24,753 bases of DNA, taken from assembly GCA_028717105.1 (NCBI GenBank), contig JAQUOM010000013.1, positions 1 through 24,753 of the forward strand. The letters are read 5' to 3'. Both the position numbers and the translations under genes were made by a program. Below the pieces are notes generated by a model. The model saw only the letters and a program-made list of their open reading frames with translations. It did no database searches and was not told where the DNA came from. The stretch is from Candidatus Omnitrophota bacterium. GTDB lineage: Bacteria; Omnitrophota; Gorgyraeia; Velamenicoccales; Velamenicoccaceae. Numbering within the stretch: the stretch's first letter is position 1; each line of letters begins with the position of its first letter. Of this stretch, positions 1 through 7,597 are shown piece after piece.

Positions 1-1295
1 TCGATCCGTTTGGGGACCTTTTGACGGCCCATAATATAGGAAACCCCTGCGATCTCCGGTTTGACCCTGTAAGAACCTTCCTTTTCTTCTAAATGAGTGC
101 GGAACATTGCGAACGCTTCACTTTTTTCAGCGTCTTTATGAAAAATATAAGCCGGCAGCATCCGGATTTTGAAATTCTTGATGAACTTCTGAGCAATGGG
201 GTCCGTTTCATCAAGATAGGTAATGTTAAGGTTCCCCCAGATGTCTTTTAAGTCCCGGACGACCAAATCCGTATGACAGGTCCGGCAGCCTTGCGCGTTG
301 ATCACGTCCAGGTTGACGCGCGGCAAAGAAATATAGGAACAGCGCGCCGCCGCAGACCCGCCCGCCTGGCAGCTTGCCGCCAAACCCGACATCCGGCGGC
401 AATCCTCGTCCCGGAAGCATGTGGGCAGGATCGCCGCGACCGCCGCATCATCGGCGATCCCCGCAACAAGCGGCGGAACAGAAACATCGATACGGTCCAT
501 TTTTCCGTCGGAAATTTTGATATTGAGGATCCCCATCCTGCGGGCCTGCCACCACGTCTGCAGATAAACCGCGCCTTGAACTTCCGCCGGGGCCACCGCA
601 CCGAGGTTCTTGGTGCCGTTGATCACGATATCGATTCCCTTGACCTTCCTGAGCAATATTTCATCGTCCCTGCGGGGAAGCGCGCTCAGGAGAATAATGA
701 CGTCGGCCCCCTTCTTTTTCAATTCGGCGATCTGCCCGGGGAGGACAAGGGCCGGATCGCGCCACTCGCGGACGGCGCTGGAGGCGGCAGGCGCCTCCGT
801 CACCCCCAGGACAGCCACCTGGAATGTGCCGAAATCTTTAAAAATATAAGGCACGGCCGCGCCGGAGATGTTCGCGGAAATAAAAGGCAGGCCGCCCTGA
901 TAGGGCTGGATAAACTCTTCCCCGAAAACAAACGCATGGGCATCCAGAAGCACGGCATCATAACCGATAAGTTTCAGCGCCTCCAGGTATATCCCGCTGC
1001 GCTGTTTATCCAGGTCCGTACCCTGGGAATTTTCGTCTTCGGGCCCTGACGCCAAAAAAGAACCGGCCTCCAGGACCAGAACATTCTTCAATTGCTTGCG
1101 GATATCGCGGACAAGCGTCGCCCTCCGGGCAACACCGCCATCAGGCTCCACGCGGCAATCGCAGGGATAAAGGGCGGCATAAGACTGCCCCGAGAAAACG
1201 ATGTTAAGCTCCTCCGCGCCGGCCGCAAGGACCGAAAGAAACAACGCGGCCGCGCACGACGCGATGAAAAAAAAGATTTTTGCGCACCGAAACAT
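1..1295 (-). CDS. Secreted UshA/5'-nucleotidase-like protein with degenerate active site and C-terminal CxxCH thioredoxin-like region (3' end beyond window)
   Basis: The frame is open from ATG 1295 to the window edge (431 codons, no stop reached). A strong SD (GGAGGT, 5 nt spacer) supports the start. Residues 1-27 form a signal peptide ending near AAGA. Residues 30-280 follow the fold order of UshA-like calcineurin phosphoesterases: GGVARRATLV at 53-62, then YDAVLLDAHAFVFG at 112-125 in place of the family's YD.v.lGNHEFDFG, then FISANIS at 138-144. The usual metal ligands look replaced: SGQS for DxH, EAGS for DAGD, DAHA for GNHE, and INGTKN where GHxH is expected. The PCDC motif (44-47) is kept. 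Residues 293-319 are Cys-rich. Residues 330-385 resemble a thioredoxin-like fold, with CRTCH at 337-341 and LPAYIF at 380-385. It is probably periplasmic and non-catalytic as a phosphatase. It follows serA by 51 nt. Function unknown. Confidence 0.8.
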   Translation of the reverse strand, partial: MFRCAKIFFFIASCAAALFLSVLAAGAEELNIVFSGQSYAALYPCDCRVEPDGGVARRATLVRDIRKQLKNVLVLEAGSFLASGPEDENSQGTDLDKQRSGIYLEALKLIGYDAVLLDAHAFVFGEEFIQPYQGGLPFISANISGAAVPYIFKDFGTFQVAVLGVTEAPAASSAVREWRDPALVLPGQIAELKKKGADVIILLSALPRRDDEILLRKVKGIDIVINGTKNLGAVAPAEVQGAVYLQTWWQARRMGILNIKISDGKMDRIDVSVPPLVAGIADDAAVAAILPTCFRDEDCRRMSGLAASCQAGGSAAARCSYISLPRVNLDVINAQGCRTCHTDLVVRDLKDIWGNLNITYLDETDPIAQKFIKNFKIRMLPAYIFHKDAEKSEAFAMFRTHLEEKEGSYRVKPEIAGVSYIMGRQKVPKRI

Positions 1296-1317
1296 CAAAT
1301 ACCTCCGGAATGGATCG

Positions 1318-1346
1318 CCGGCCCGTCGCTGACAACTGCGGGCCTC
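1318..1346 (-). other. Hairpin between serA and the UshA-like gene
   Basis: The inverted repeat GGCCCG (1320-1325) / CGGGCC (1339-1344) lies directly after the serA stop. There is no following U-tract on the minus strand, so it is not a classic intrinsic terminator. It may be a processing or weak termination structure between the two genes. Confidence 0.35.
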
Positions 1347-2933
1347 TTAAAGCTGGACCGTTTTTGCGGATAATATATGCGGCAGGGATTTGACGCGCTC
1401 CAGCAAATCCTGCGAAACACAGCTATCGACGTTTAAGACCGACATGGCGCGGCCTCCCTGCTTCTCCCGGCCGAAAGACATCGCTGCGATGTTAATATTA
1501 TGCTCGCCCATCAGCTTCCCGAGATTCCCGATAATGCCGGGCTTGTCCCAATTCTGCATGATCAACATGCATCCCGCGGGGATCGCCTCAACGTAAAACT
1601 CGTCGACCTTGACGATGCGCGGCTCGCTCTTGGAAAGAAGCGTCCCGGCAATGCGGTGCGTCTCTTTGTCCGTCTTGATCTCTAAAGAAACCAGGGTGAC
1701 GAATTCTTCAGCCTGCTGGGATTTCAGCTCCGTGACACGGATCCCCCGCTCTTTCGCCAAAGCCATAGAATTGATGAAATTCACGGTATCCTGAAGGATG
1801 GGAGACAAGAGCCCCTTCATCAAGGCCATCGTCAACGGCGCCGTATCATGCCTGGAGATATCGCCGGAATACGTGACGTTCACTTCGCTTAATGCCCCCT
1901 GGCTGAGCTGACTGGTCAAAGACCCCAATTTTTCGCACAGATTGATATAAGGCTGTAACGCGTGGTAGGTCTCCGGGTCCACCGACGGATAATTCGCGGC
2001 GTTGCGGATCCCTTTGCCCAGGAGGGCGTCGGAGATCTGGTGGGCAATCTCGATCGCCACATTCACCTGCGCCTCTTCGGTGGACGCGCCCAGGTGCGGC
2101 GTCAAAACGACATTGGCGCCGAATTTGGCCAAAGAGCAATCCTTCGGAGGCTCTTCTACATAGACATCCAGGGCGCACCCTCCCACTTTTCCCGACTCTA
2201 AAGCGCGCGCCAACGCCTGTTCATCGATGATGCCGCCGCGGGCGCAATTGATGACGCGCACGCCTGTCTTCATCATCGCCAATTGTTTATCGGAGATCAT
2301 GCCCCTGGTCTCTTCCGTCAAAGGCACATGCACCGTGATATAATCCGCCACGCGATAAATATCTTCCAGGCTCCCTAGCTCCACGCCCATTTTTTCCGCG
2401 ACGTCGCGGGACAAAAACGGGTCATAAGCCTTGACGCGCATTCCGAACGCGAGGCACCGCTTGGCCACTTCCATGCCGATACGGCCCAGGCCGATGATCC
2501 CGATGGTCTTATTATAAAGCTCGACCCCCATAAAATCTTTGCGTTTCCATTCTTTTCTCTTCATGGACGCGTCCGCCAGCGGGATATTGCGCGATAACGC
2601 CATGATCATGCTCATGGTATGTTCCGCCGTCGAGATCGTGTTGCCGCCGGGCGTGTTCATGACGATAATGCCCCTGCCCGTGGCTGCGGCCAAATCGACG
2701 TTGTCGAGCCCTACGCCGGCGCGGCCGATGATCTTGAGCTTTTTACCTGCCTCAATGACCTCGGCGGTCACCTTTGTCGCGCTCCTCACCACGAGAGCGT
2801 CATATCCCCCGATCACAGCCTTCAATTCATCGGGCTTCATGCCCGTCTTGACATCGACGACAAAATCTTTGGAGCTTTTTAAAACCCCCAGCCCTTCTTC
2901 CGACAACGCATCGCTGACCAGAATTTTGAACAT
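1347..2933 (-). CDS. serA: D-3-phosphoglycerate dehydrogenase, long form with ACT domain
   Basis: This enzyme catalyses the first committed step of serine synthesis: 3-phosphoglycerate + NAD+ to 3-phosphohydroxypyruvate, in the cytoplasm. The 528-residue length fits the long SerA class. The NAD-binding glycine motif GLGRIG is at 148-153. The catalytic set is Arg232 (NCARGG), a Glu in DVYVEEPP (256-263) and His280 (TPHLGAST). Residues about 320-450 match the intervening allosteric domain, and about 455-528 an ACT domain (AGCMLIMQNWDKPGIIG), which suggests serine feedback control. The start ATG is preceded by GGAG at about 8 nt. It lies 38 nt downstream of a class-V aminotransferase, so both are probably co-transcribed for serine synthesis. 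Confidence 0.97.
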   Translation of the reverse strand: MFKILVSDALSEEGLGVLKSSKDFVVDVKTGMKPDELKAVIGGYDALVVRSATKVTAEVIEAGKKLKIIGRAGVGLDNVDLAAATGRGIIVMNTPGGNTISTAEHTMSMIMALSRNIPLADASMKRKEWKRKDFMGVELYNKTIGIIGLGRIGMEVAKRCLAFGMRVKAYDPFLSRDVAEKMGVELGSLEDIYRVADYITVHVPLTEETRGMISDKQLAMMKTGVRVINCARGGIIDEQALARALESGKVGGCALDVYVEEPPKDCSLAKFGANVVLTPHLGASTEEAQVNVAIEIAHQISDALLGKGIRNAANYPSVDPETYHALQPYINLCEKLGSLTSQLSQGALSEVNVTYSGDISRHDTAPLTMALMKGLLSPILQDTVNFINSMALAKERGIRVTELKSQQAEEFVTLVSLEIKTDKETHRIAGTLLSKSEPRIVKVDEFYVEAIPAGCMLIMQNWDKPGIIGNLGKLMGEHNINIAAMSFGREKQGGRAMSVLNVDSCVSQDLLERVKSLPHILSAKTVQL

Positions 2934-2971
2934 ATATATCTCCGCTTTTTACGTCCACAGACCCCTTGAGC

Positions 2972-4108
2972 TTATTTTATCAGTACTTCCTGCGCGGCCT
3001 TCACTCCCGCGCCCAATTCAAAGGCATACCCCATCTTCTTCAAGACCTTTTCGAGGCAGGCGATACCGAGAATAATATCAAACTCGCTGATATAACCCAT
3101 ATGCGCGATGCGCAAAAGCTTGCCCTTCATCTCACCCTGCCCTCCGGCTATCGTCACGCCGTATTCATCGCGCATCGTTTTGACGAGCTTCTCTCCGTCG
3201 ATCCCCGCGGGGACACGGACAGCCGTCACAGCGTCCGATGCCGCGTCGCTGGAAAAGAGTTCCAGCCCCATGGCCACCATGGCCGCGCGCGTGGCATCCG
3301 CCAGCTTCTTGTGGCGGGCAAAAATATTCTCAAAACCTTCCGCCTTCATGATGCGCAACGCCTCATTAAGCGCGATCACGATCCCGATGGCGGGCGTAAA
3401 CGGCGTATCGGTCTTGTCATAGGCCTTCTTGGCTTTTTTGAGGTCGAAATAATACTTGGGGCACTTGGATTCCTCAACCAGCTTCCAGGCCTTTTTGCTC
3501 ACCGCAAGGAACGCCAGGCCCGGCGGAAGCATAAAACCTTTTTGAGAGCCGGAAACAACCACGTCCACACCCCACGCATCCATCTGGAGGTCGATCGCGC
3601 CCAGGCCGCTGATAGCATCCACGACGAGGACGGCCTCGGTCTCCCTGACAACCTGGCCGAAGGCCTTGATGTCGCTTGTCACGCCCGTCGATGTCTCACA
3701 AAGGGTCGTAAAGACCGCCTTGACCGCAGGCTCTTTTGAAAGGGTCTCCTTTAAAACCTGGGGATCCAGGCTCTTGCCCCACTCGACGTCGATCACGATC
3801 GGCTTGATCCCATAGGCCTGGCACAATTCCGTCCACCGTTCTCCGAATTTTCCCGCCTGGATCACGAGGGCCTTGTCCCCCCAGGAAAGGAGATTAACGA
3901 CAGATGCCTCCATGGCCCCCGTTCCGGAAGACGTCAGGACAAAAACATCATTTTTGGTCTGAAAAGCGCCCTTGAGATTCTCGGCCACCTCTTTCAAGAC
4001 GGCCTGGAATTGCGGCGTGCGGTGATGAATGATCGGACGAGACAAAGCCTCGCAGATCTCCGGCGGAAGAGGAGTCGGCCCAGGCGTTAATAGATAAGTT
4101 TTTTTCAT
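2972..4108 (-). CDS. Class-V PLP aminotransferase (serine-pyruvate / alanine-glyoxylate type)
   Basis: This 378-residue protein of the AGXT/SgaA family has the N-terminal TPGPTP motif (8-13), the phosphate-cradle region SGTGAMEA (61-68), an Asp in VVDAISGLGAID (162-173) and the PLP lysine K190 in SGSQKG. The start has a near-perfect SD (AAGGAGG, 4 nt spacer). It sits immediately upstream of serA in the same direction. Family members next to serA in other bacteria have been proposed to stand in for SerC, making phosphoserine from phosphohydroxypyruvate. That is the likely role here by context, but serine-pyruvate or serine-glyoxylate transamination cannot be excluded from sequence. No serC or serB is present in the window. 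Confidence 0.92.
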   Translation of the reverse strand: MKKTYLLTPGPTPLPPEICEALSRPIIHHRTPQFQAVLKEVAENLKGAFQTKNDVFVLTSSGTGAMEASVVNLLSWGDKALVIQAGKFGERWTELCQAYGIKPIVIDVEWGKSLDPQVLKETLSKEPAVKAVFTTLCETSTGVTSDIKAFGQVVRETEAVLVVDAISGLGAIDLQMDAWGVDVVVSGSQKGFMLPPGLAFLAVSKKAWKLVEESKCPKYYFDLKKAKKAYDKTDTPFTPAIGIVIALNEALRIMKAEGFENIFARHKKLADATRAAMVAMGLELFSSDAASDAVTAVRVPAGIDGEKLVKTMRDEYGVTIAGGQGEMKGKLLRIAHMGYISEFDIILGIACLEKVLKKMGYAFELGAGVKAAQEVLIK

Positions 4109-4169
4109 GATGCCTCCTTGGCTCCTGTCAAATCACCAAAAACCAAACTCGAAAAAACAGCCCTGCGTT

Positions 4170-4236
4170 TTTGTTTGATGACTGGATTTTGGTTATTGGC
4201 CATTGCCTGGTTATTGCCTGATTGCCGACAGGCAGG
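4170..4236. repeat. Intergenic composite repeat (copy 1) with TGCCTG inverted repeat
   Basis: The spacer upstream of the aminotransferase gene holds TTTGTTTGATGACTG (4170-4184). It also holds repeated GGTTATT words and an inverted repeat TGCCTG (4215-4220) / CAGGCA (4229-4234). The 15-mer recurs with one mismatch on the opposite strand at 21041-21055, again next to a CCTGCC/GGCAGG inverted repeat. No promoter consensus is evident in this 181-nt spacer. Confidence 0.5.
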
Positions 4237-4290
4237 TATCCTGGAGCTTGGTTATTAAAACAGTGTTTTGGACTTTTCGCGTTTTTTCTC

Positions 4291-4890
4291 TTACTTCATT
4301 TCCGGGACAATGACTTCATCGATCAAGCCGTAGGTCTTTGCTTCTTCCGACGACATAAAATAATCGCGGTCCGAATCCTTCTTGATGCGTTCCAGGGACT
4401 GGCCCGTATGCTTGCAAAGAATGGCCTCCAGCATCTCGCGCAGCCTGAGGATCTCCTTGGCCTGGATGGAAATGTCGGCCGCCGCCCCCTGGACACCGCC
4501 CCACGGCTGATGGATCATGATCCTGGAATTCGGCAGGGCGTAACGCTTGCCTTTTCGTCCCGCCGCCAAAAGCAACGCCCCCATGCTGGCAGCCTGCCCG
4601 ACACAATACGTCGCCACATCGCACTTCACAAATTGCATCGTATCGTAAATCGCCAGGCCGCTGGTGACTGAACCGCCGGGCGTGTTGATATAAATGCTGA
4701 TGTCTTTGTTGATATCTTCCATCTGCAAGAACAAAAGCTGTGCAATCACAAGATTGGCGACGGTGTCGTCCACGGGGGTACCGATAAAAATGATACGGTC
4801 CTTCAGCAACCTTGAATAAATATCATAGGCCCTTTCGCCCCGGTTGGACTGCTCGATCACCATCGGGACCAGCATTTGTGATCTTGTCAT
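4291..4890 (-). CDS. clpP: ATP-dependent Clp protease proteolytic subunit
   Basis: This 199-residue serine protease forms the tetradecameric ClpP chamber and degrades substrates unfolded by ClpX or ClpA. The catalytic triad is Ser102 (GQAASMG), His127 (MIHQP) and Asp176 (SDRDYF). The hallmark NTPGGSVTSG (69-78) and HTGQSLERI (161-169) motifs are present, and the length is normal for the family. The start ATG has the SD AGGAGG with a 4-nt spacer. It lies 157 nt downstream of the trigger factor gene, the usual tig-clpP order. However, the next gene is a serine-pathway aminotransferase and not clpX. Confidence 0.97.
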   Translation of the reverse strand: MTRSQMLVPMVIEQSNRGERAYDIYSRLLKDRIIFIGTPVDDTVANLVIAQLLFLQMEDINKDISIYINTPGGSVTSGLAIYDTMQFVKCDVATYCVGQAASMGALLLAAGRKGKRYALPNSRIMIHQPWGGVQGAAADISIQAKEILRLREMLEAILCKHTGQSLERIKKDSDRDYFMSSEEAKTYGLIDEVIVPEMK

Positions 4891-4933
4891 AAATCCTCCT
4901 GTTTAAAAACAACAAAAATGAACAATACGGCAG

Positions 4934-4965
4934 TATCAAAGCGTCAAAGAATCAAAGAGTCAAAG
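4934..4965. repeat. 8-bp tandem repeat, four units
   Basis: Four consecutive octamers of the form NRTCAAAG (4934-4941, 4942-4949, 4950-4957, 4958-4965) lie in the tig-clpP spacer. In the same spacer the octamer ACACTCT(A/G) is repeated twice at 5023-5038. Both have period 8, although the words differ. Confidence 0.65.
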
Positions 4966-5047
4966 TAAAAGCTTGCTGATATAAAAGAATTTTAGACACA
5001 GGGATCCTGTTTTTTTACTGTGACACTCTAACACTCTGACATTGTCT

Positions 5048-5917
5048 TTATTCCCATTCCGCTTCCGCGAAGAGAAGTTCAACGACGCGGTTCAAGACGT
5101 GATCATCCACCGGCATCTTCTCAAGCTTGGCAACCGTCTCTAAGACCAGGAAGACCTTGACCTGCTCTTCGGCTTCCGCCTTGAACTTCGGCTCGAATTC
5201 CTTGAGCCTCTCCTGGATGCGTTCGGCGGGAAGCCCATAATCCGCCATCTGGTGCTCCGCCTGGTGTTTGAGCTCCTGCGCTCGGCGGACGACCAGTGTC
5301 TGAGGGACCTGAAACGAACTGGCTTTCAAGACCTGCTGGATCAGATCTTTTTCAAGCCGCGACCTTTCTTCATTTTCTTTCTTCAAAAACAGCTGTTTCT
5401 GGATACAATCCTGAAATTCCTCTGCGGTCTTATACCCCAGGCTCCTGGCCAACTTTTCATCGGAGACATCTTCCGAGCGGCCTTTTTTAAGCTGTTTGAC
5501 ATACTCTTCAACTTCCGCCGCCTCGACCTTGACCGCCTGTTTTTTGAGTTTCAGGCCTTTGTATTGCTTGATCTTGATCTCGGGTTTTACCTCGACCTCC
5601 GCCTTGTAGGTCAGGACGTCGCCTTCGAACTTGACATCGGTAATCTGCGGCAGATCGATCACGTCGATTTCGTGTTCCTTGACGCTCTGCTCATAAGTCT
5701 CGGTGATGAGGCTCTTGAGCACCTCTTCTCTTGCCAGGGCCCCATGCTGCTGTTCCAAAATATGACGCGGGGCCTTGCCGGGCCTATAGCCGGAAACCTT
5801 GACTTCCTGGCCGATCTTTTCATACACGTCATCATACTTCTTTTTGATCCGGTCTTTGGCGACTTCTATGTCAAGAAGCACCTTGTTGTCTTTAGATTTG
5901 CTTTTTGTGACTTTCAT
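5048..5917 (-). CDS. tig: Trigger factor lacking the PPIase (FKBP) domain
   Basis: This is a ribosome-associated chaperone for nascent chains. The N-terminal ribosome-binding domain is present with the signature GYRPGKAP (43-50, equivalent to the family's GFRxGxxP). It is followed by VKPEIKIKQYKGLKLKK (about 122-138). The chain then goes almost directly into the substrate-binding C domain (about 150-289), starting with LGYKTAEEFQ, the region that normally follows the PPIase domain. At 289 residues it is about 140 shorter than usual trigger factors (about 430). The GD..iDf.G and FPe.Y hallmarks of the FKBP domain are absent. The frame is intact, so this is a compact two-domain form and not a frameshift. 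SD AAGGAG lies about 9 nt upstream of ATG. Confidence 0.93.
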   Translation of the reverse strand: MKVTKSKSKDNKVLLDIEVAKDRIKKKYDDVYEKIGQEVKVSGYRPGKAPRHILEQQHGALAREEVLKSLITETYEQSVKEHEIDVIDLPQITDVKFEGDVLTYKAEVEVKPEIKIKQYKGLKLKKQAVKVEAAEVEEYVKQLKKGRSEDVSDEKLARSLGYKTAEEFQDCIQKQLFLKKENEERSRLEKDLIQQVLKASSFQVPQTLVVRRAQELKHQAEHQMADYGLPAERIQERLKEFEPKFKAEAEEQVKVFLVLETVAKLEKMPVDDHVLNRVVELLFAEAEWE

Positions 5918-5986
5918 TCCACCATTCTCCTTTGTGTTGATCGTTCTATCGTAAGATCAGGATGCCCTTTGGGCCTTTAAAAAAGG

Positions 5987-6709
5987 CTACATCCTGAATT
6001 TTTCCCCCAAATATATTTCCCTGGCCTGCGCATCGTTGATCAGATCTCCTGCCGTCCCTGAGATCAGGATACGGCCGTTGGCGATCAAATACGCCCTGTC
6101 CGTAATCGAAAGGGTTTCGCGCACATTGTGGTCCGTCAACAGAACCCCCAGCCCCTTGTCCTTCAATTCCCTGATGATTTGCTGGGCATCGGCCACGACG
6201 ATCGGGTCGATCCCGGAAAAAGGTTCGTCGAGCAGGATGAAAGACGGATTAGTCACAAGGGCGCGCGTGATCTCCAGGCGCCGCCTCTCGCCTCCGGAAA
6301 GCGTATACGCCCTGTGTTTCCTTAAATGCGCGATCTTAAGCTCCTCAAGCAAGTGGTCGAGCCTTTTTTTACGCTCCCGATAAGAAATAGGGAGGGTCTC
6401 TAAGACCGCCATGATGTTTTCCCCGACAGTCAGCTTGCGGAAAACCGAACTCTCCTGGGCAAGGTAACCGATCCCGAAATGGGCCCTGGCGTGAATCGGC
6501 AGACGCGTGATGTCGTTATTGTCAAAAATAATCTGGCCGTCTTCCGGCGGGATGATACCGACGATCATGTAAAACGTCGTCGTCTTGCCGGCCCCGTTAG
6601 GCCCCAGGAGACCGACGATCTCTCCGCGTTTGACGACGAGATTCACGTTATCAACGACCCGCCGGTGATGATAACTTTTGACTAAACCCTTGGCTTCAAG
6701 GAGATACAT
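5987..6709 (-). CDS. lptB: LPS export ABC transporter ATP-binding protein
   Basis: This 240-residue ATPase powers LptB2FG extraction of LPS from the inner membrane. The Walker A motif GPNGAGKT is at 36-43, the Q-loop glutamine at 85, the signature LSGGE at 137-141, Walker B FILLDE ends at 162, and the switch His is at 194. The run VLLTDHNVRETL and GYLAQESSVFRKLTV are typical of LptB and distinguish it from branched-chain amino acid transporters. It starts 9 nt after the LptC-LptA fusion stop, so its AGGG ribosome site overlaps the end of that gene and they are surely co-transcribed. lptF and lptG are not in the window. Confidence 0.96.
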   Translation of the reverse strand: MYLLEAKGLVKSYHHRRVVDNVNLVVKRGEIVGLLGPNGAGKTTTFYMIVGIIPPEDGQIIFDNNDITRLPIHARAHFGIGYLAQESSVFRKLTVGENIMAVLETLPISYRERKKRLDHLLEELKIAHLRKHRAYTLSGGERRRLEITRALVTNPSFILLDEPFSGIDPIVVADAQQIIRELKDKGLGVLLTDHNVRETLSITDRAYLIANGRILISGTAGDLINDAQAREIYLGEKFRM

Positions 6710-6718
6710 GCGTGTCCC

Positions 6719-7597
6719 TTATTCGGGAAAACTGAAAGACGCTTCTTCCGTAAACATGACGAGCTGCGGCCGGCCGGTCAGCACGACCTTCCGGTCGTTC
6801 ACTGTAAAAATGGCGGAATCGCTGTAAGAAACATTCTCGTCCCGCGTGATCTTGACATTCCCGTCGGCAACGATCTTGTCGATCTGCTTGGTCTGGCTAT
6901 TGAAATAAATGGTCATCTTGTCGGAGACCATCGACCCCTGGTCGGCGTCGCCGGTCACCTGCACATTTTTCTCGAATGTCGCGATCTGGTGTTCATAATC
7001 CAGCTCCATCGGCCCGTCGCAGGTGATCGTCATCTTGCCGGGCCCTGCCGCGCCCGCCGCCGGCTCCCCCGAAGAAGACGGCTGCCCCTCCATCGTGACG
7101 ACAACGTCTTTTTCGAACTTCGCGACCTTCATGTCCGGCTTGGCCTCGATCCCTGTGCCGGCGGCGGCGACATTGTCCCTGGTCACATTGACCTTCTCGC
7201 TCGACGAGATCACCTGGTCCTTTTGAGACCAGTCCAGGACGCTTGTCGTCAATTTCGCTCCGGAATCCGTGACGGCACGCACATTATCTTCCAACCGCAC
7301 CTTTCCCGTGGCCCTGTCGAACTGGCCGCGGTCGGCAGTCAAAACCATATTCTCTTTATTCGTCTCAGTACCATAGAGAGTGGCGGTGATGTCCGATATC
7401 TTCACATCCTCCCCCTCCATATCCATGGACGCCCCCTGGACTTCCCAGGTTTTTTCGCCCTTTCCGTCATAGCCGGCGATGTTAAAATCCTGCATCTGCT
7501 GGGGCTCTCCTCCGCCGGAACCGGGATCCGCCGTCAGGGCGAACGCCGGAACACAAACGAAAAACCCAAAAAGGGACGCCGCGATTCCTCTCATCAT
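6719..7597 (-). CDS. lptA: LptC-LptA fusion, periplasmic LPS transport bridge protein
   Basis: This 292-residue secreted protein carries LPS across the periplasm. I chose ATG 7597, which forms an ATGA overlap with the kdsC stop and gives a clean signal peptide (FFVCVPAFA, cleavage near residue 20). An ATG at 7627 would add 10 residues but lacks a well-spaced SD. The region after the signal peptide (about 35-165) matches LptC: DFNIAGYDGKGEKTWEVQG, then LTADRG, then LEDNVRAVTDSG. After a Gly/Pro/Ala/Ser linker (about 168-185) comes an OstA/LptA domain: MTITCDGPMELDY, FEKNVQVTGD, DGNVKITRD, LTGRPQLVM. LptC normally keeps an N-terminal membrane anchor. Here the hydrophobic segment looks cleavable, which would release the whole fusion into the periplasm unless it is retained. 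Confidence 0.85.
   Translation of the reverse strand: MMRGIAASLFGFFVCVPAFALTADPGSGGGEPQQMQDFNIAGYDGKGEKTWEVQGASMDMEGEDVKISDITATLYGTETNKENMVLTADRGQFDRATGKVRLEDNVRAVTDSGAKLTTSVLDWSQKDQVISSSEKVNVTRDNVAAAGTGIEAKPDMKVAKFEKDVVVTMEGQPSSSGEPAAGAAGPGKMTITCDGPMELDYEHQIATFEKNVQVTGDADQGSMVSDKMTIYFNSQTKQIDKIVADGNVKITRDENVSYSDSAIFTVNDRKVVLTGRPQLVMFTEEASFSFPE

Noticed and set aside
274..288. CRTCH as proof of a c-type cytochrome
   Set aside because: A single CxxCH in a thioredoxin-like context with LPAYIF downstream is equally compatible with a redox disulfide; no other heme features are visible.
273..1049. Long open frames on the plus strand (also 2966-3739, 13801-14949, 15680-16849)
   Set aside because: Each lies antisense to a well-recognised minus-strand gene, lacks family resemblance and a ribosome site, and arises from GC-rich codon bias.
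4127..4132. TTGACA -35-like box upstream of the aminotransferase gene
   Set aside because: The position 17 nt downstream falls on the start codon itself and has no -10 box.
4998..5016. Hairpin ACAGG/CCTGT followed by seven T on the plus strand
   Set aside because: It has the form of an intrinsic terminator only for plus-strand transcription, and there is no plus-strand gene; on the minus strand no U-tract follows. The stem is also only 5 bp.
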